From CAWGJF01 sp963822905 (GTDB lineage: Bacteria; Bacteroidota; Ignavibacteria; Ignavibacteriales; Ignavibacteriaceae), in contig CAWGJF010000002.1 of NCBI GenBank assembly GCA_963822905.1, positions 496,001 through 560,000 on the forward strand: a stretch of DNA of 64,000 bases, written 5' to 3'. The notes below the pieces were generated by a model. It was not told the origin of the DNA. It was given only the letters and a program-made list of their open reading frames with translations, and ran no database searches. The position numbers and the translations under genes were made by a program. Shown here in pieces: positions 54,058 through 63,913 of the stretch (its first letter is position 1; each line of letters begins with the position of its first letter).

Positions 54058-54465
54058 TTAAAGTATCTGTAATAATGATGTTTCTTTAAATATAGTATCA
54101 ATTTTGTTTTGAATAATCGCAAGAGGATCGCGAATCTGGCAACAGTTAAAATGTGAACAGTCATCTGACGATCCATTTTCCTTCATACAATTTGTAATCT
54201 GGTAATCCGGTTCAACTGCTTTAATTATATCTATCAGATTAATTTCTGTCGGGTTTTTGATTAATGAAAATCCGCCATTCATTCCTTTTGTTGAATTTGC
54301 AATTTTATTCTTAGCCATGTTTTGTAAAACCTTTGAAACAAGCTGATGGGGGATAGAAAAATTTTCGGCTATTTCACGAGCGGTTGATAAATGAGCAGAA
54401 TTTTTCCCAGCCATATATTTGGCTGCCATCAATGCATATTCTGTCTTTTTTGAAAGTTTTAACAT
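54058..54465 (-). CDS. Rrf2-family transcriptional regulator
   Basis: A 135-residue winged-helix repressor/activator. The N-terminus LSKKTEYALMAAKYMAG and the recognition region FSIPHQLVSKVLQNMAKNKIANSTKGMNGGFSL are typical. The C-terminal half has Cys93, Cys103 and the pair Cys108/109, in the place where IscR and related members hold an Fe-S cluster (IscR uses three cysteines with spacing 5 and 5). It probably senses Fe-S status or oxidative stress and controls the operon it heads. An inverted repeat lies directly before its ATG. The nuoN gene ends 71 bases upstream, so read-through from the nuo operon is also possible. Confidence 0.9.
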   Translation of the reverse strand: MLKLSKKTEYALMAAKYMAGKNSAHLSTAREIAENFSIPHQLVSKVLQNMAKNKIANSTKGMNGGFSLIKNPTEINLIDIIKAVEPDYQITNCMKENGSSDDCSHFNCCQIRDPLAIIQNKIDTIFKETSLLQIL

Positions 54466-54472
54466 ATTAATA

Positions 54473-54487
54473 AGACTAATTAAGTCT
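54473..54487. promoter_or_regulatory. Inverted repeat, possible Rrf2 operator
   Basis: AGACT-TAATT-AGTCT lies eight bases before the Rrf2 ATG (read on the - strand). Its place and dyad form suit autoregulation by a dimeric winged-helix protein. A TATAAT-like element occurs further upstream on the same strand. Confidence 0.45.
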
Positions 54488-54536
54488 GATATTAACGTAT
54501 AAAAAAAGAATTATAATATCAATCCAAAATTGTGAT

Positions 54537-56042
54537 CTAGAACCCAAGCATTGCGATTGAGTTTTGGGCGAGGGTAACAAGCGGAGTAAAATAAACACCA
54601 AAAACAAGTACGGGAATCAGAAGTGCAAATAAAATAATTTTATTTCCAAATGAAACTTCAATCTTGCCAAAATTTGATTCGTGCTGAACAAGATAAAGAT
54701 TTCTGAGTACACGAACATAATAATAGTACGCGACGACTGTATTTAACAATGCAATTATTGCAACAGCAACCATGTTGGCATCTATCAGTGCAATGAAAAT
54801 GTAGAGCTTCCCAATAAATCCAGCAGTTGGCGGTAAACCAGCCAATGCTAATAAAAATATTGTAAGAGCCACACCTAAAATTGAAGCAGACGATCCCAAA
54901 CCTTTATAATCATCTATATCTTCACTTCCGATTTTATTTGCAATGAGCATAACAACAAAGAAAGCTCCAAGATTCATAAATAAATAAATTGCAAAATAAA
55001 TTAGTACAGCACTTAATCCCTGGTCAGAGAAAATAGCGACTGCCAACAAAAGATAACCAGCATGAGCAATACTTGAGTAAGCCAGCATTCTTTTCAGATT
55101 ATCCTGCCATAGTGCTGCAAAGTTTCCGAGAGTCATTGTTAGAATTGAAAGTACAATCAGAATAGTTTGCCAATCTACAACACTGATAACTGTCCACATT
55201 CCATTAGTTGCAACAGAATCGACAAATGTTATTTTAATAAATCTTATGAGCAGGGCAAATCCTGCTGCTTTGCTTGCAACAGACAGATATGCAGTAATTG
55301 AAATCGGAGCACCTTCATATACATCGGGTGTCCAGAAATGAAAGGGCGCTGCAGAAATTTTAAACCCGATTCCAGCTAAAATTAAAATTGCGGCAAAAAT
55401 AAATGTAAAACTCGAAATTGATTGAACAGTTAAAACTTCATTTATTGAATAAAGATTTGTAGTACCGGTTAAACCATAAACAAGTGAAATTCCAAAAAGC
55501 ATAATTCCTGAAGAAGCACTCCCATAAATCATATACTTTAAAGATGCTTCAGAACCACGTTTTGTCGTCTTAACAAAACCCGCAAGTACATAAGATGAAA
55601 GTGAAAGAACTTCGATTGACAAGTATATCAAAATTAAATCTGTTGCTGAGGAGATAAGAAACATTCCGAGAACCATTCCAAAAATCAAAGTGTAGTATTC
55701 ACCGTGTCTGTCGGTATTTTCTTTTATTTCTTTTGAAGAAACAGAAAACAGGACAACAAAAATCGTTGTTAAAATTACAATAAGTTTAAAGAATGCTCCG
55801 AATGCATCAACTGAGAGTAATCCATGTGAATCCGGAGTAGTTATGAATGCGGTTGTATTCATTCCAAATTGTTCAATTGTGAAATAGCCTGTAACTATCA
55901 AACCAATAATGGATAAAATCGGTAGGTGAGATTTCTTTTTCCCAAAAATCAGATCAGCTAAAACAATTACAATAAGTGTAGCTGAGACAGCAATTTCAGG
56001 TTTAATATATTGAAGACTATTTAAGAATGATACTGATTCCAA
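54537..56042 (-). CDS. nuoN: NADH-quinone oxidoreductase subunit N
   Basis: NuoN is one of three antiporter-like membrane subunits of complex I. The 501-residue protein is all membrane helices, with the family segments LIYLSIEVLSLSSYVLAGF, PFHFWTPDVYEGAP and LAYSSIAHAGYLLL, which carry the lysines and glutamate of the proton path. The start appears to be TTG (56042). It is the last nuo gene here. Confidence 0.95.
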   Translation of the reverse strand: MESVSFLNSLQYIKPEIAVSATLIVIVLADLIFGKKKSHLPILSIIGLIVTGYFTIEQFGMNTTAFITTPDSHGLLSVDAFGAFFKLIVILTTIFVVLFSVSSKEIKENTDRHGEYYTLIFGMVLGMFLISSATDLILIYLSIEVLSLSSYVLAGFVKTTKRGSEASLKYMIYGSASSGIMLFGISLVYGLTGTTNLYSINEVLTVQSISSFTFIFAAILILAGIGFKISAAPFHFWTPDVYEGAPISITAYLSVASKAAGFALLIRFIKITFVDSVATNGMWTVISVVDWQTILIVLSILTMTLGNFAALWQDNLKRMLAYSSIAHAGYLLLAVAIFSDQGLSAVLIYFAIYLFMNLGAFFVVMLIANKIGSEDIDDYKGLGSSASILGVALTIFLLALAGLPPTAGFIGKLYIFIALIDANMVAVAIIALLNTVVAYYYYVRVLRNLYLVQHESNFGKIEVSFGNKIILFALLIPVLVFGVYFTPLVTLAQNSIAMLGF

Positions 56043-56065
56043 TTGAACAACACTTTCAATAAAAA

Positions 56066-57664
56066 TTAAAATCCGATTGAACTATAAAATACCTGCGCCT
56101 GGTTCATCACCTCTACCATTTTATTTACAGAGGTTGTCATAATATTCAGCACTGCTGAAGGATAAACTCCAAGGAAAATAATGATTAAAGTAAGTGGAAT
56201 GAGCATTGCGTATTCCCTGAAATCCAGATCTTTTAATCCTGACCACTTTTCTTTTAATGTTCCAAGATAAACTCTTTGCATTGTCCATAGCATATAACCA
56301 GCACCTAGCAAAATTCCCAATGTCGAAATAATTGTCAGAACTCTCAGCGTTGATTCACCGAAGGCCCCGAGAAAAACAAACGCTTCAGAAATGAATCCGT
56401 TTAATCCTGGTAAACCAATTGCCGCAAAGAAAGCAACAGTAACAAAACCTGAATATATAGGCATTTGAGTTGCGAGTCCTCCAAAATCATCAAGGCCTCT
56501 TGTATGGGCACGGTCGTAAATAACTCCAACACTTAAGAAGAGCATTGAGGTAATTATTCCGTGATTGAACATTTGGAAGATTGCCCCGGATATTCCCATT
56601 GCATTAAGTGAAGCCATTCCAAGCAGCACATAACCCATATGTGAAACTGACGAGTAAGCAATCAATTTCTTAAAATCTTTTTGAGCTAATGCACAGAGTG
56701 CTCCGTAAATAATATTTATCATTCCAAACAGACCAATGTACCATGCGATGTCTTTTGTAATTTCGGGGAAGATAGGGAAGTTGAAACGAAGAATTCCATA
56801 AGTACCCATCTTCAGTAAAACACCGGCAAGTATTACAGAAATTGGTGTTGGTGCTTCAACGTGTGCATCAGGAAGCCAGGTGTGGAAGGGAAACATTGGT
56901 ATCTTAATTGCGAAACCTACAAATAAACCTATGTAAGCTATAAATCTTAAATTATTTGGATTGAATGGTGATAAAATTCCTGTTGCTGTATAATTATTAA
57001 CATCCATCATTTGAAGGATGTTGAATGTGAATATCTTTGAACCATCAACTAAAGTTTCCTGCGTACTAAAATAGAGTCCGATCATCACAAGTAGAATAAA
57101 AATACTACCGAACAAAGTGTAAAGGAAAAACTTAATAGCTGCATATTCTCTTCTTGGTCCGCCCCAGATTCCGATAAGGAAGTACATTGGGAGTAACATT
57201 AATTCCCAGAAAATAAAAAAGAGGAAGAAATCGAGGGAAACAAACACACCCATCATTCCAGTATCTAATAAAAGGAATAATGCAAAATATCCTTTGAGTG
57301 ATTTGTTAATGTTCCAGGATGACAGAGTAGCGATGAATGAAACCAAAGCAGTTAAAAGAACCATTGGTATACTGAGTCCGTCAGCACCCAGGAAATAATC
57401 TATTTTTATTTTTCCGACCCAGGGGAAACCTGCTATTTCAATCCACTTAAATCTTTCCACAAATTGAAAAGATTTAACATCGTTTATTCCTCCGAGCGAG
57501 TAATTGAAATTAGAGAGAAGAACAATTGCCAGTACAACCTGCAAAGCAGTTATTATTAAGGTTGTAATCTTAATTGCAGAAGCATTATCCTTGTGGAGAA
57601 ATAAAATTACTACCATCCCTAGAACGGGAAGGAAAGTTAGAAATGTTAGTATCGGAAAATCCAT
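56066..57664 (-). CDS. nuoM: NADH-quinone oxidoreductase subunit M
   Basis: A 532-residue antiporter-like subunit of complex I. Diagnostic segments are FFLFFIFWELMLLPMYFLIGIWGG, PFHTWLPDAHVEAPTPISVILAGVLLKMGTYG and LIAYSSVSHMGYVLLGM. It contributes one of the proton channels. It follows nuoL by 23 bases in the standard L-M-N order. Confidence 0.97.
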   Translation of the reverse strand: MDFPILTFLTFLPVLGMVVILFLHKDNASAIKITTLIITALQVVLAIVLLSNFNYSLGGINDVKSFQFVERFKWIEIAGFPWVGKIKIDYFLGADGLSIPMVLLTALVSFIATLSSWNINKSLKGYFALFLLLDTGMMGVFVSLDFFLFFIFWELMLLPMYFLIGIWGGPRREYAAIKFFLYTLFGSIFILLVMIGLYFSTQETLVDGSKIFTFNILQMMDVNNYTATGILSPFNPNNLRFIAYIGLFVGFAIKIPMFPFHTWLPDAHVEAPTPISVILAGVLLKMGTYGILRFNFPIFPEITKDIAWYIGLFGMINIIYGALCALAQKDFKKLIAYSSVSHMGYVLLGMASLNAMGISGAIFQMFNHGIITSMLFLSVGVIYDRAHTRGLDDFGGLATQMPIYSGFVTVAFFAAIGLPGLNGFISEAFVFLGAFGESTLRVLTIISTLGILLGAGYMLWTMQRVYLGTLKEKWSGLKDLDFREYAMLIPLTLIIIFLGVYPSAVLNIMTTSVNKMVEVMNQAQVFYSSIGF

Positions 57665-57687
57665 TTATCTACCTGTTGGTTTCAATC

Positions 57688-59784
57688 TTAAAATGATTTA
57701 AATATGAATAACAGTATTATCAAAGAGAAAATTACCATAACAACATAAGTCTGCACTCTTCCTGTTTGGAAGCGTCTCAAAATCAATCCTATAAAGCCGC
57801 TTAAGTATGCGGAGAAATTCACAAGTCCGTCAACAACAATATTATCAAACCGACCAATGAATCTTGAAAAAGCTTTTGTAACAGTTGCACTACCATTAAC
57901 AATTCCATCGATTACTATCATATCAAATGCACCAAAGAATTTGCTTAGTAAAAGAGTTCCCGCAACAAATGTTTTATCATAAAGTTCATCAAAGTACCAC
58001 TTGTTTAAAGAGAATTCATATAGTAGTTTGAATCTTTCAGCAAGTTTATCTGCGCTGAGTTTTTTCCACTGATAAAACATAAATGCAATAAGAATTCCGG
58101 ATGCAGCCATGAGAAGCGAAAGTATCATTCCAATTCCATGTGCGTTATGTAATGCATGAGTATAAGATTCGGAATACATAACTTCACCGGAACTAGTTAC
58201 AGATGCTTCCATTTCGTGATCGGGTTTCATAAAATCGAAGCGAACATTTTCAGGTGTGTAAAGAACAGGATTCTTTATCCATTTGCTGTACATCCATCCG
58301 TCCGCCGGATTCATAGGATTAGGTGTATACCAGATGAAAACTGATAGCACAGTCAACACAACAAGCGGCAGAGCCATTGCAATTTTAGATTCGTGTGCGT
58401 GTTCGTATTTATGTTTATCTCTCGGTTCACCGTGAAATGTTAAAATTACAAGCCTGAACATATAAAAGGCAGTTAATGCTGCGACAAAGAATCCAACAAT
58501 GGGGAAGAGCCAATGACCGGTTAATGAAGCAAATGCATATGAACCTGAAAGTATTCCATCTTTACTTAAAAACCCAGAAGTTAATGGAATGCCAGATATT
58601 GCCAGTGAAGAAATTAAAAATGTTGCATACGTAATCGGCATCTTCTTTCGTAAGCCGCCCATGTTCCTTATATCCTGTTCGTGGTGCATTGCATGAATAA
58701 CGGAACCAGATCCAAGAAACAGACAAGCTTTAAAAAACGCGTGAGTTATCAAATGAAAAAATGCAAACTTATACGCGCCAACTCCCAATGCCATGATCAT
58801 ATATCCTAACTGTGATATTGTAGAGTAAGCTAAAACTTTTTTAATATCATTCTGAGTTAATGCGATAGTTGCGGGAATGAAAGCTGATAAAGCACCAATT
58901 GCAGCAATGAACAACATTGCATCGGCTGTTAGGATCCCGAAAATCCTGGTGACCATATAAACACCCGCAGCAACCATTGTAGCAGCATGAATTAATGCAC
59001 TAACCGGAGTCGGGCCTTCCATTGCATCCGGAAGCCAAACATGAAGAGGGAACTGAGCTGATTTTCCCATTGCTCCACCAAATAATAAAATACCGGTAAC
59101 CGTCAGCCAGAACCCGCTGTTAAAAGGTATATGTCCCTGGGCAATTTCGCCAAAAATATCGGAGAAAGTAAAAGTGTGATAAGTAATAAAAAGGATTAAT
59201 ATTCCGGCAAAAAATCCCAGGTCACCAACCCGGTTAACAATAAAAGCTTTCTTTGCCGCATCAGAAGCAGATTTCTTTTCGAACCAGAAACCAATTAAAA
59301 AATATGATGAAATTCCAACCAATTCCCAGAAGATATACATCATTAGAATGTTATGGGTAAAAACAATTCCACTCATTGAGAAAGTGAACAATCCAAGATA
59401 AGCAAAGTATCTATTGTAACGAATGTCACCTTTCATATAATCAACAGAGAACAGGTGAACAAGAAAACTTATCAGCATTACAACAAAAATCATCAGCGTG
59501 CTAATATCATCAAGCAGAATTCCAAGTGTGATTGTCATTGAACCTACAATCGGAATACTTCCTAAATCAATCCATTTAAATTCTGAAGTGATTGAAGTAT
59601 CCCCATAACTAGCAATTTTGGTATAAAGAAGAATTATGGAAAGAACGAGAGAAACAAACATAATTACGACTTCCAGAATGAACATCTTCTTTATTTTTTT
59701 ACCGAATAGCAAAGTAACAACGAATCCGAACAATGGTAAGAAGAGGATTGCTAAAGCGATATTTATCATTGTTGATTCGTTCAT
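57688..59784 (-). CDS. nuoL: NADH-quinone oxidoreductase subunit L
   Basis: A 698-residue antiporter-like subunit, the most distal in complex I. It has the segments MYIFWELVGISSYFLIGFW, QFPLHVWLPDAMEGPTPVSALIHAATMVAAGVY and VLAYSTISQLGYMIMALG. The long C-terminal region (about 560-698, with FKLLYEFSLNKWYFDELYD and VDGLVNFSA) includes the lateral helix that runs along NuoM and NuoN. Confidence 0.97.
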   Translation of the reverse strand: MNESTMINIALAILFLPLFGFVVTLLFGKKIKKMFILEVVIMFVSLVLSIILLYTKIASYGDTSITSEFKWIDLGSIPIVGSMTITLGILLDDISTLMIFVVMLISFLVHLFSVDYMKGDIRYNRYFAYLGLFTFSMSGIVFTHNILMMYIFWELVGISSYFLIGFWFEKKSASDAAKKAFIVNRVGDLGFFAGILILFITYHTFTFSDIFGEIAQGHIPFNSGFWLTVTGILLFGGAMGKSAQFPLHVWLPDAMEGPTPVSALIHAATMVAAGVYMVTRIFGILTADAMLFIAAIGALSAFIPATIALTQNDIKKVLAYSTISQLGYMIMALGVGAYKFAFFHLITHAFFKACLFLGSGSVIHAMHHEQDIRNMGGLRKKMPITYATFLISSLAISGIPLTSGFLSKDGILSGSYAFASLTGHWLFPIVGFFVAALTAFYMFRLVILTFHGEPRDKHKYEHAHESKIAMALPLVVLTVLSVFIWYTPNPMNPADGWMYSKWIKNPVLYTPENVRFDFMKPDHEMEASVTSSGEVMYSESYTHALHNAHGIGMILSLLMAASGILIAFMFYQWKKLSADKLAERFKLLYEFSLNKWYFDELYDKTFVAGTLLLSKFFGAFDMIVIDGIVNGSATVTKAFSRFIGRFDNIVVDGLVNFSAYLSGFIGLILRRFQTGRVQTYVVMVIFSLIILLFIFKSF

Positions 59785-59787
59785 TCT

Positions 59788-60099
59788 TTAGTCTCGAAGG
59801 TTATCAATTTCATCAACATTAATATTTACAAAAGTTTTATATACATTAAGTACAATGGCAAGTGCAATTGCAGCTTCTGCTGCTGCAAGGACGATAACGA
59901 ATAGTGCAAATAACTGACCCTGTAATCCGAAATTTCCATAACGGGCAAAAGCAATAAAATTTATATTGGAAGCATTCAGGATTAGTTCAACTCCCATTAA
60001 TACCATTATCGCATTTTTCCTTGTTATAATTCCATAAAGTCCTAAACTAAAAAGGACCGTGCTGATAACAAGAAAATGTGTAAGAGTAACATGTAACAT
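59788..60099 (-). CDS. nuoK: NADH-quinone oxidoreductase subunit K
   Basis: A 103-residue protein with three membrane helices. The segment IMVLMGVELILNASNINFIAFAR carries the conserved glutamate of the proton path, and ALFVIVLAAAEAAIALAIVL carries the second. It lies three bases before nuoL and after nuoJ, as in all nuo operons. Confidence 0.97.
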   Translation of the reverse strand: MLHVTLTHFLVISTVLFSLGLYGIITRKNAIMVLMGVELILNASNINFIAFARYGNFGLQGQLFALFVIVLAAAEAAIALAIVLNVYKTFVNINVDEIDNLRD

Positions 60100-60101
60100 A
60101 T

Positions 60102-60590
60102 TTATCTTCTCGCCATTGATGCTGCTCCAACCAGAGCTATAAGTAATAGAATTCCAAGTAGTTCAAATACCAGAACATATTCATTTAGAAGCATTTGCCC
60201 CAATCCAGCTAATGTGGCTTGTGGCATTCCTATATCAATAACTTGCCATTTAGTATTCAGCATTACTGACCCGATTATGCCTGTGAAAAGTCCTAATCCA
60301 ATCGCTGCTGGAAGAGTATTAATAGTTCCGGTTTTAATATCAACATTTGTAATTTTATTTGTGATCATCACACCAAACAACAGTAGAATTAGGATACCAC
60401 CGACATAAACTATAAGCTGAACTATTGCAACAAAATCAGCTCCCAGTAAAACATAAATTCCGGCAACACCGAAAAAAGTAAATAATAAATAAAATGCCGA
60501 GTGAACAATATTCCTGCTGGTAACAACAAATAGTGCAGATAACAAAGTTACTGAAGCAAATAAATAAAATATAATGTCGTAAATACTCAT
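60102..60590 (-). CDS. nuoJ: NADH-quinone oxidoreductase subunit J
   Basis: A 162-residue membrane subunit with five predicted helices. The family segment AFYLLFTFFGVAGIYVLLGADFVAIVQLIVYVGGILILLLFGVM contains the pi-bulge helix that links quinone reduction to proton movement. It lies between nuoI and nuoK with gaps of two to three bases. Confidence 0.96.
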   Translation of the reverse strand: MSIYDIIFYLFASVTLLSALFVVTSRNIVHSAFYLLFTFFGVAGIYVLLGADFVAIVQLIVYVGGILILLLFGVMITNKITNVDIKTGTINTLPAAIGLGLFTGIIGSVMLNTKWQVIDIGMPQATLAGLGQMLLNEYVLVFELLGILLLIALVGAASMARR

Positions 60591-60593
60591 AAA

Positions 60594-61184
60594 TTAATTA
60601 ACCGGTTTTTCTCCTTCCGGAGGATTATTTTTCTGTTCTGCTGCTTTAGCTTCAGCAGCTTTTTTTGCAGCTTCAGCTTTTTCAATGTCTTTTTGTTTCT
60701 GAAATTCAGCAAAATTAATTTTCTTTTCTTCCCTTTCTTTCGGACTCAAGGTTACATAATCATAGACAAAACTTTCTCGTTTAAATTCAGAGAACTCATA
60801 AACATCAGTCATATAAATACATTCAGTCGGGCAGGGGAATACACAAAGCTGACAATAACAGCATTTTGCAAAATCAATATCAAATGTTGTTACCCAGAGG
60901 GCTTTCTTTTTTCCGTTTGAAGTTTTACCAAGATCTTCACTTGGTATTGATTTTACTGTTTCAATTTCAATGCAGCTAACAGGACAAGCACGTGAACATT
61001 GATCACAACCAATGCAGTCATCCATATTAACGTAGAGTCTGTTTCTTTCTCTTTCAGGAAGTTCGGGTTTAACTGTAGGATATTGAATAGTAACAGCAGG
61101 AATGAACACGTGTCTTAACGTAACTCTCATCCCTATCAAAATAGTGATCATTCCTTCCCAGAATTTTGCGAAATATTCTCTCAT
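60594..61184 (-). CDS. nuoI: NADH-quinone oxidoreductase subunit I with Ala/Lys/Glu-rich tail
   Basis: NuoI holds the two [4Fe-4S] clusters (N6a/N6b) that lead electrons to the quinone site. Both C-x2-C-x2-C-x3-CP motifs are intact: CIGCDQCSRACP (about residues 58-69) and CCYCQLCVFPCP (about 107-118). After the conserved core, from about residue 150, there is a charged low-complexity tail (QKDIEKAEAAKKAAEAKAAEQK...) of about 45 residues that the E. coli protein lacks. Confidence 0.96.
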   Translation of the reverse strand: MREYFAKFWEGMITILIGMRVTLRHVFIPAVTIQYPTVKPELPERERNRLYVNMDDCIGCDQCSRACPVSCIEIETVKSIPSEDLGKTSNGKKKALWVTTFDIDFAKCCYCQLCVFPCPTECIYMTDVYEFSEFKRESFVYDYVTLSPKEREEKKINFAEFQKQKDIEKAEAAKKAAEAKAAEQKNNPPEGEKPVN

Positions 61185-61185
61185 A

Positions 61186-62259
61186 TTAAATCAGTGTTAT
61201 CAATCCGACAATTATTAAAATTACAAATGAAAATGGAATCAAATACTTCCAGCAGAATGCCATAAGCTGATCAACACGGAATCGAGGCAATGTCCATCTT
61301 AACCACATCTGCACAAATACAAAGAATAATCCTTTTGATGTAAACCAGAAAAATTGTTCAATTGGAACCATCCAAGGCAAACCTAAAGTGTTTCCAAGAT
61401 ATCCGAATGGTGACTGAAATCCACCAAAAAATATTACTGATACTATTGCCGACACAGCAAACATATTTGCGTATTCTGCCAGAAAGAACATCGCGAATTT
61501 CATTCCTGAATATTCAGTGTGATATCCGGAAACAAGTTCTGATTCCGCTTCAGGAATATCAAATGGGGTTCTGTTAACTTCCGCTAAAGTGCTTATATAA
61601 ATAATTAAAAATCCGAACATCATAAAAGGAATTAAAAGGATTTTTTGAATTCCAACTGCAGGACCACCCAAGATCATCCAGTTCCAAAAATATGCAGTCT
61701 GTAATTCACTTAATGTATGGAGATTAAGTGTCCCGGTTATCATGATTATTGTAAGGATAATAAGCAGAGTAGGAATTTCATAGCTTATAATCTGAGCAGC
61801 AGATCGCATTGCACCAAGCAAAGAATATTTATTATTCGATGCCCAGCCAGCCATCAATATACCTGCGACAACTAAACCGGTTACACCGACAATAAAAATT
61901 AATCCGAGATCAATTTGAGTTCCAATAAATACTCCAGAAAATGGAATTGCCGCAAAAGCAGCATAACTACCAGCAAAAACCAGAAGTGGTGCAAAATTAA
62001 AAAGGGGTTTGTCAACTGCTAATGGTACTAAATCTTCTTTTTGAAGGAGCTTTAAGATGTCTGCAATTGTTTGAAGAATACCGTGATAACCAACTCTCAT
62101 TGGTCCAAGTCTGTCCTGCATATGAGCAGAGACTTTTCTTTCAGCTAATACAGCAAATAGTGCAAATGGCAGAATAAAAACAAATAGTGGAAGCAGACTA
62201 ATGATGAATGCTGAAAGAATTCCGCTGCCTGTGAGATTATATAACCAATCATACATCAT
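61186..62259 (-). CDS. nuoH: NADH-quinone oxidoreductase subunit H
   Basis: A 357-residue membrane subunit that forms the quinone-binding chamber with NuoD and NuoB. Typical segments are ERKVSAHMQDRLGPMRVGYHGILQTIADILKLLQKED, RSAAQIISYEIPTLL and LAEVNRTPFDIPEAESELVSGYHTEYSGMKFAMFFLAEY. The start overlaps the nuoD stop by four bases (ATGA). In canonical operons nuoE, F and G lie between D and H; here they are absent. Confidence 0.97.
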   Translation of the reverse strand: MMYDWLYNLTGSGILSAFIISLLPLFVFILPFALFAVLAERKVSAHMQDRLGPMRVGYHGILQTIADILKLLQKEDLVPLAVDKPLFNFAPLLVFAGSYAAFAAIPFSGVFIGTQIDLGLIFIVGVTGLVVAGILMAGWASNNKYSLLGAMRSAAQIISYEIPTLLIILTIIMITGTLNLHTLSELQTAYFWNWMILGGPAVGIQKILLIPFMMFGFLIIYISTLAEVNRTPFDIPEAESELVSGYHTEYSGMKFAMFFLAEYANMFAVSAIVSVIFFGGFQSPFGYLGNTLGLPWMVPIEQFFWFTSKGLFFVFVQMWLRWTLPRFRVDQLMAFCWKYLIPFSFVILIIVGLITLI

Positions 62260-63371
62260 CTGTCAATCTCTCCTAAAACTATATCGATGCTTCCGAGAAT
62301 TGCGACTACATCAGCAACCATAAAGCCTTTACAAAGTTCAGGGAAAATCTGCATATTTACAAAAGATGGTGCACGCACTTTAACTCGAGAAGGATTAACT
62401 GAACCATCACTTATTATAAAATAGCCTAATTCACCGCGAGGATTTTCAACGCGGGTGTAGATTTGTCCAACTGGTGGTTTAATTCTTTTTGGAATTGCAG
62501 AAGTTACATCGCCATCAGGAATCTGTTCTATAGCCTGCTCAATTATTTTGAGACTTTCTTCCATTTCGTAAACTCGAATCATATAACGATCCCAGCAGTC
62601 GCCGGTTTTTCCTTTTTCACCTTTGCCAACAGGAATATCAAAATCAAATTTATGATAAACAGAATAAGGATCTTCTCTCCTCAAATCCCATTTCATTCCG
62701 CTTGCGCGCAAGTTGGGACCGGTAACACCATAATTTATTGCAGTCTCTACAGGAAGAACACCAACGTTCGCCGTTCTTTCTATAAATATTTTATTGTAAG
62801 ATAGAAGGTCGTTAAGTTCTTTAAGATTTGGTCTGAATTCTTTAATAAATTCTTTTGTCTTTCTGATAAAATCAGGATGAAGATCATGAGAAACTCCACC
62901 AACCCAGATATAATTATAAAGTAGTCTTGCACCGCAGGTAATTTCAAACAGATGAAGTATTTTTTCACGGTCTCTGAAACAGAAAAGAAAAGGAGTGAAT
63001 GCACCAATGTCTGCACCATAAGTTCCAAGAGCAACAAGATGAGAAGCTATTCTTTGAAGTTCACCCATAATCACTCTGATGTACTCAACACGTTCAGGAA
63101 CTTCAATACCCAACAACCTTTCAACAGCCAATGCATAACCAAATTCATTGTACATCGAGGCAAGATAATCCATTCTGTCTGTGTAAGGAATAACTTGTGG
63201 ATAAGTCATTGCTTCACAATGTTTTTCAAAACATCTGTGGAGGTAACCGATATGTGGAATTACATTTTTAACAATTTCACCATCAAGCTGAAGCTCAAGT
63301 CGCAACACACCGTGTGTAGAGGGATGCTGCGGACCCATATTTAATACCATTTCTTCAGTTTTAAGCGCCAT
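62256..63371 (-). CDS. nuoD: NADH-quinone oxidoreductase subunit D
   Basis: A 371-residue protein of the 49-kDa (NuoD) family that lines the quinone pocket. It begins MVLNMGPQHPSTHGVLRLELQLDGE and has HRCFEKHCEAMTYPQVIPYTDRMDYLASMYNE and RGELGYFIISDGS. ATG 63371 is chosen; a TTG three bases earlier is also open. It is separate from nuoC (eleven-base gap), not fused as in E. coli. Confidence 0.97.
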   Translation of the reverse strand: MALKTEEMVLNMGPQHPSTHGVLRLELQLDGEIVKNVIPHIGYLHRCFEKHCEAMTYPQVIPYTDRMDYLASMYNEFGYALAVERLLGIEVPERVEYIRVIMGELQRIASHLVALGTYGADIGAFTPFLFCFRDREKILHLFEITCGARLLYNYIWVGGVSHDLHPDFIRKTKEFIKEFRPNLKELNDLLSYNKIFIERTANVGVLPVETAINYGVTGPNLRASGMKWDLRREDPYSVYHKFDFDIPVGKGEKGKTGDCWDRYMIRVYEMEESLKIIEQAIEQIPDGDVTSAIPKRIKPPVGQIYTRVENPRGELGYFIISDGSVNPSRVKVRAPSFVNMQIFPELCKGFMVADVVAILGSIDIVLGEIDR

Positions 63372-63382
63372 CAATGTTCTCT

Positions 63383-63913
63383 TTAGTAAGGTACTTTCAT
63401 TCCCTGGTAAAACTCAGGATTTTGATAATCTTTTCTTAAAGGATAACCTGCTTCCCAATCGTAGGGCATTAAAATTCTTCTAAGATCAGGATGATTCAAA
63501 AAATTAATTCCATAAAGATCAAATGCTTCTCTTTCATGCCAATCAGCTGATTTCCAGACTTCTGTAACAGTGCTTACTTCCGGATTTTCTCTTTCAGTTG
63601 AAACTTTTAATGTAATTTTGTGTTTTAAAGATGTTGATTCGAGGTGATACCAAACGCTTAATGTTCCACCTTTTATTATATCCAGTCCATTCTCATCTTT
63701 AATTTTTTCGCCATTCGCATCATCAACACCGGATAAATTCATTAGCGAATCGAATTTTAATTCTTCATTCTCAGCCAGGAACGAAGATACTTTATCAATT
63801 TCAACTGGATGAATAATTATAAATGGATTAACAGGCATGTCTGTTTTCAATTCAATGACAGCATCCTGAAAATTTGATTTTAAGATATTGAAAATTTCTT
63901 CAGCAGATTTCAT
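63383..63913 (-). CDS. nuoC: NADH-quinone oxidoreductase subunit C
   Basis: A 176-residue protein of the 30-kDa subunit family. The signature is WKSADWHEREAFDLYGINFLNHPDLRRILMPYDWEAGYPLRKDY near the C-terminus. It starts at ATG 63913 and overlaps the nuoB stop by four bases. Confidence 0.95.
   Translation of the reverse strand: MKSAEEIFNILKSNFQDAVIELKTDMPVNPFIIIHPVEIDKVSSFLAENEELKFDSLMNLSGVDDANGEKIKDENGLDIIKGGTLSVWYHLESTSLKHKITLKVSTERENPEVSTVTEVWKSADWHEREAFDLYGINFLNHPDLRRILMPYDWEAGYPLRKDYQNPEFYQGMKVPY

Noticed and set aside
54048..54176. In-frame N-terminal extension of the 101-residue protein
   Set aside because: It reads through the coding end of the Rrf2 gene in another frame; ATG 54047 with GGGAG is the better start.
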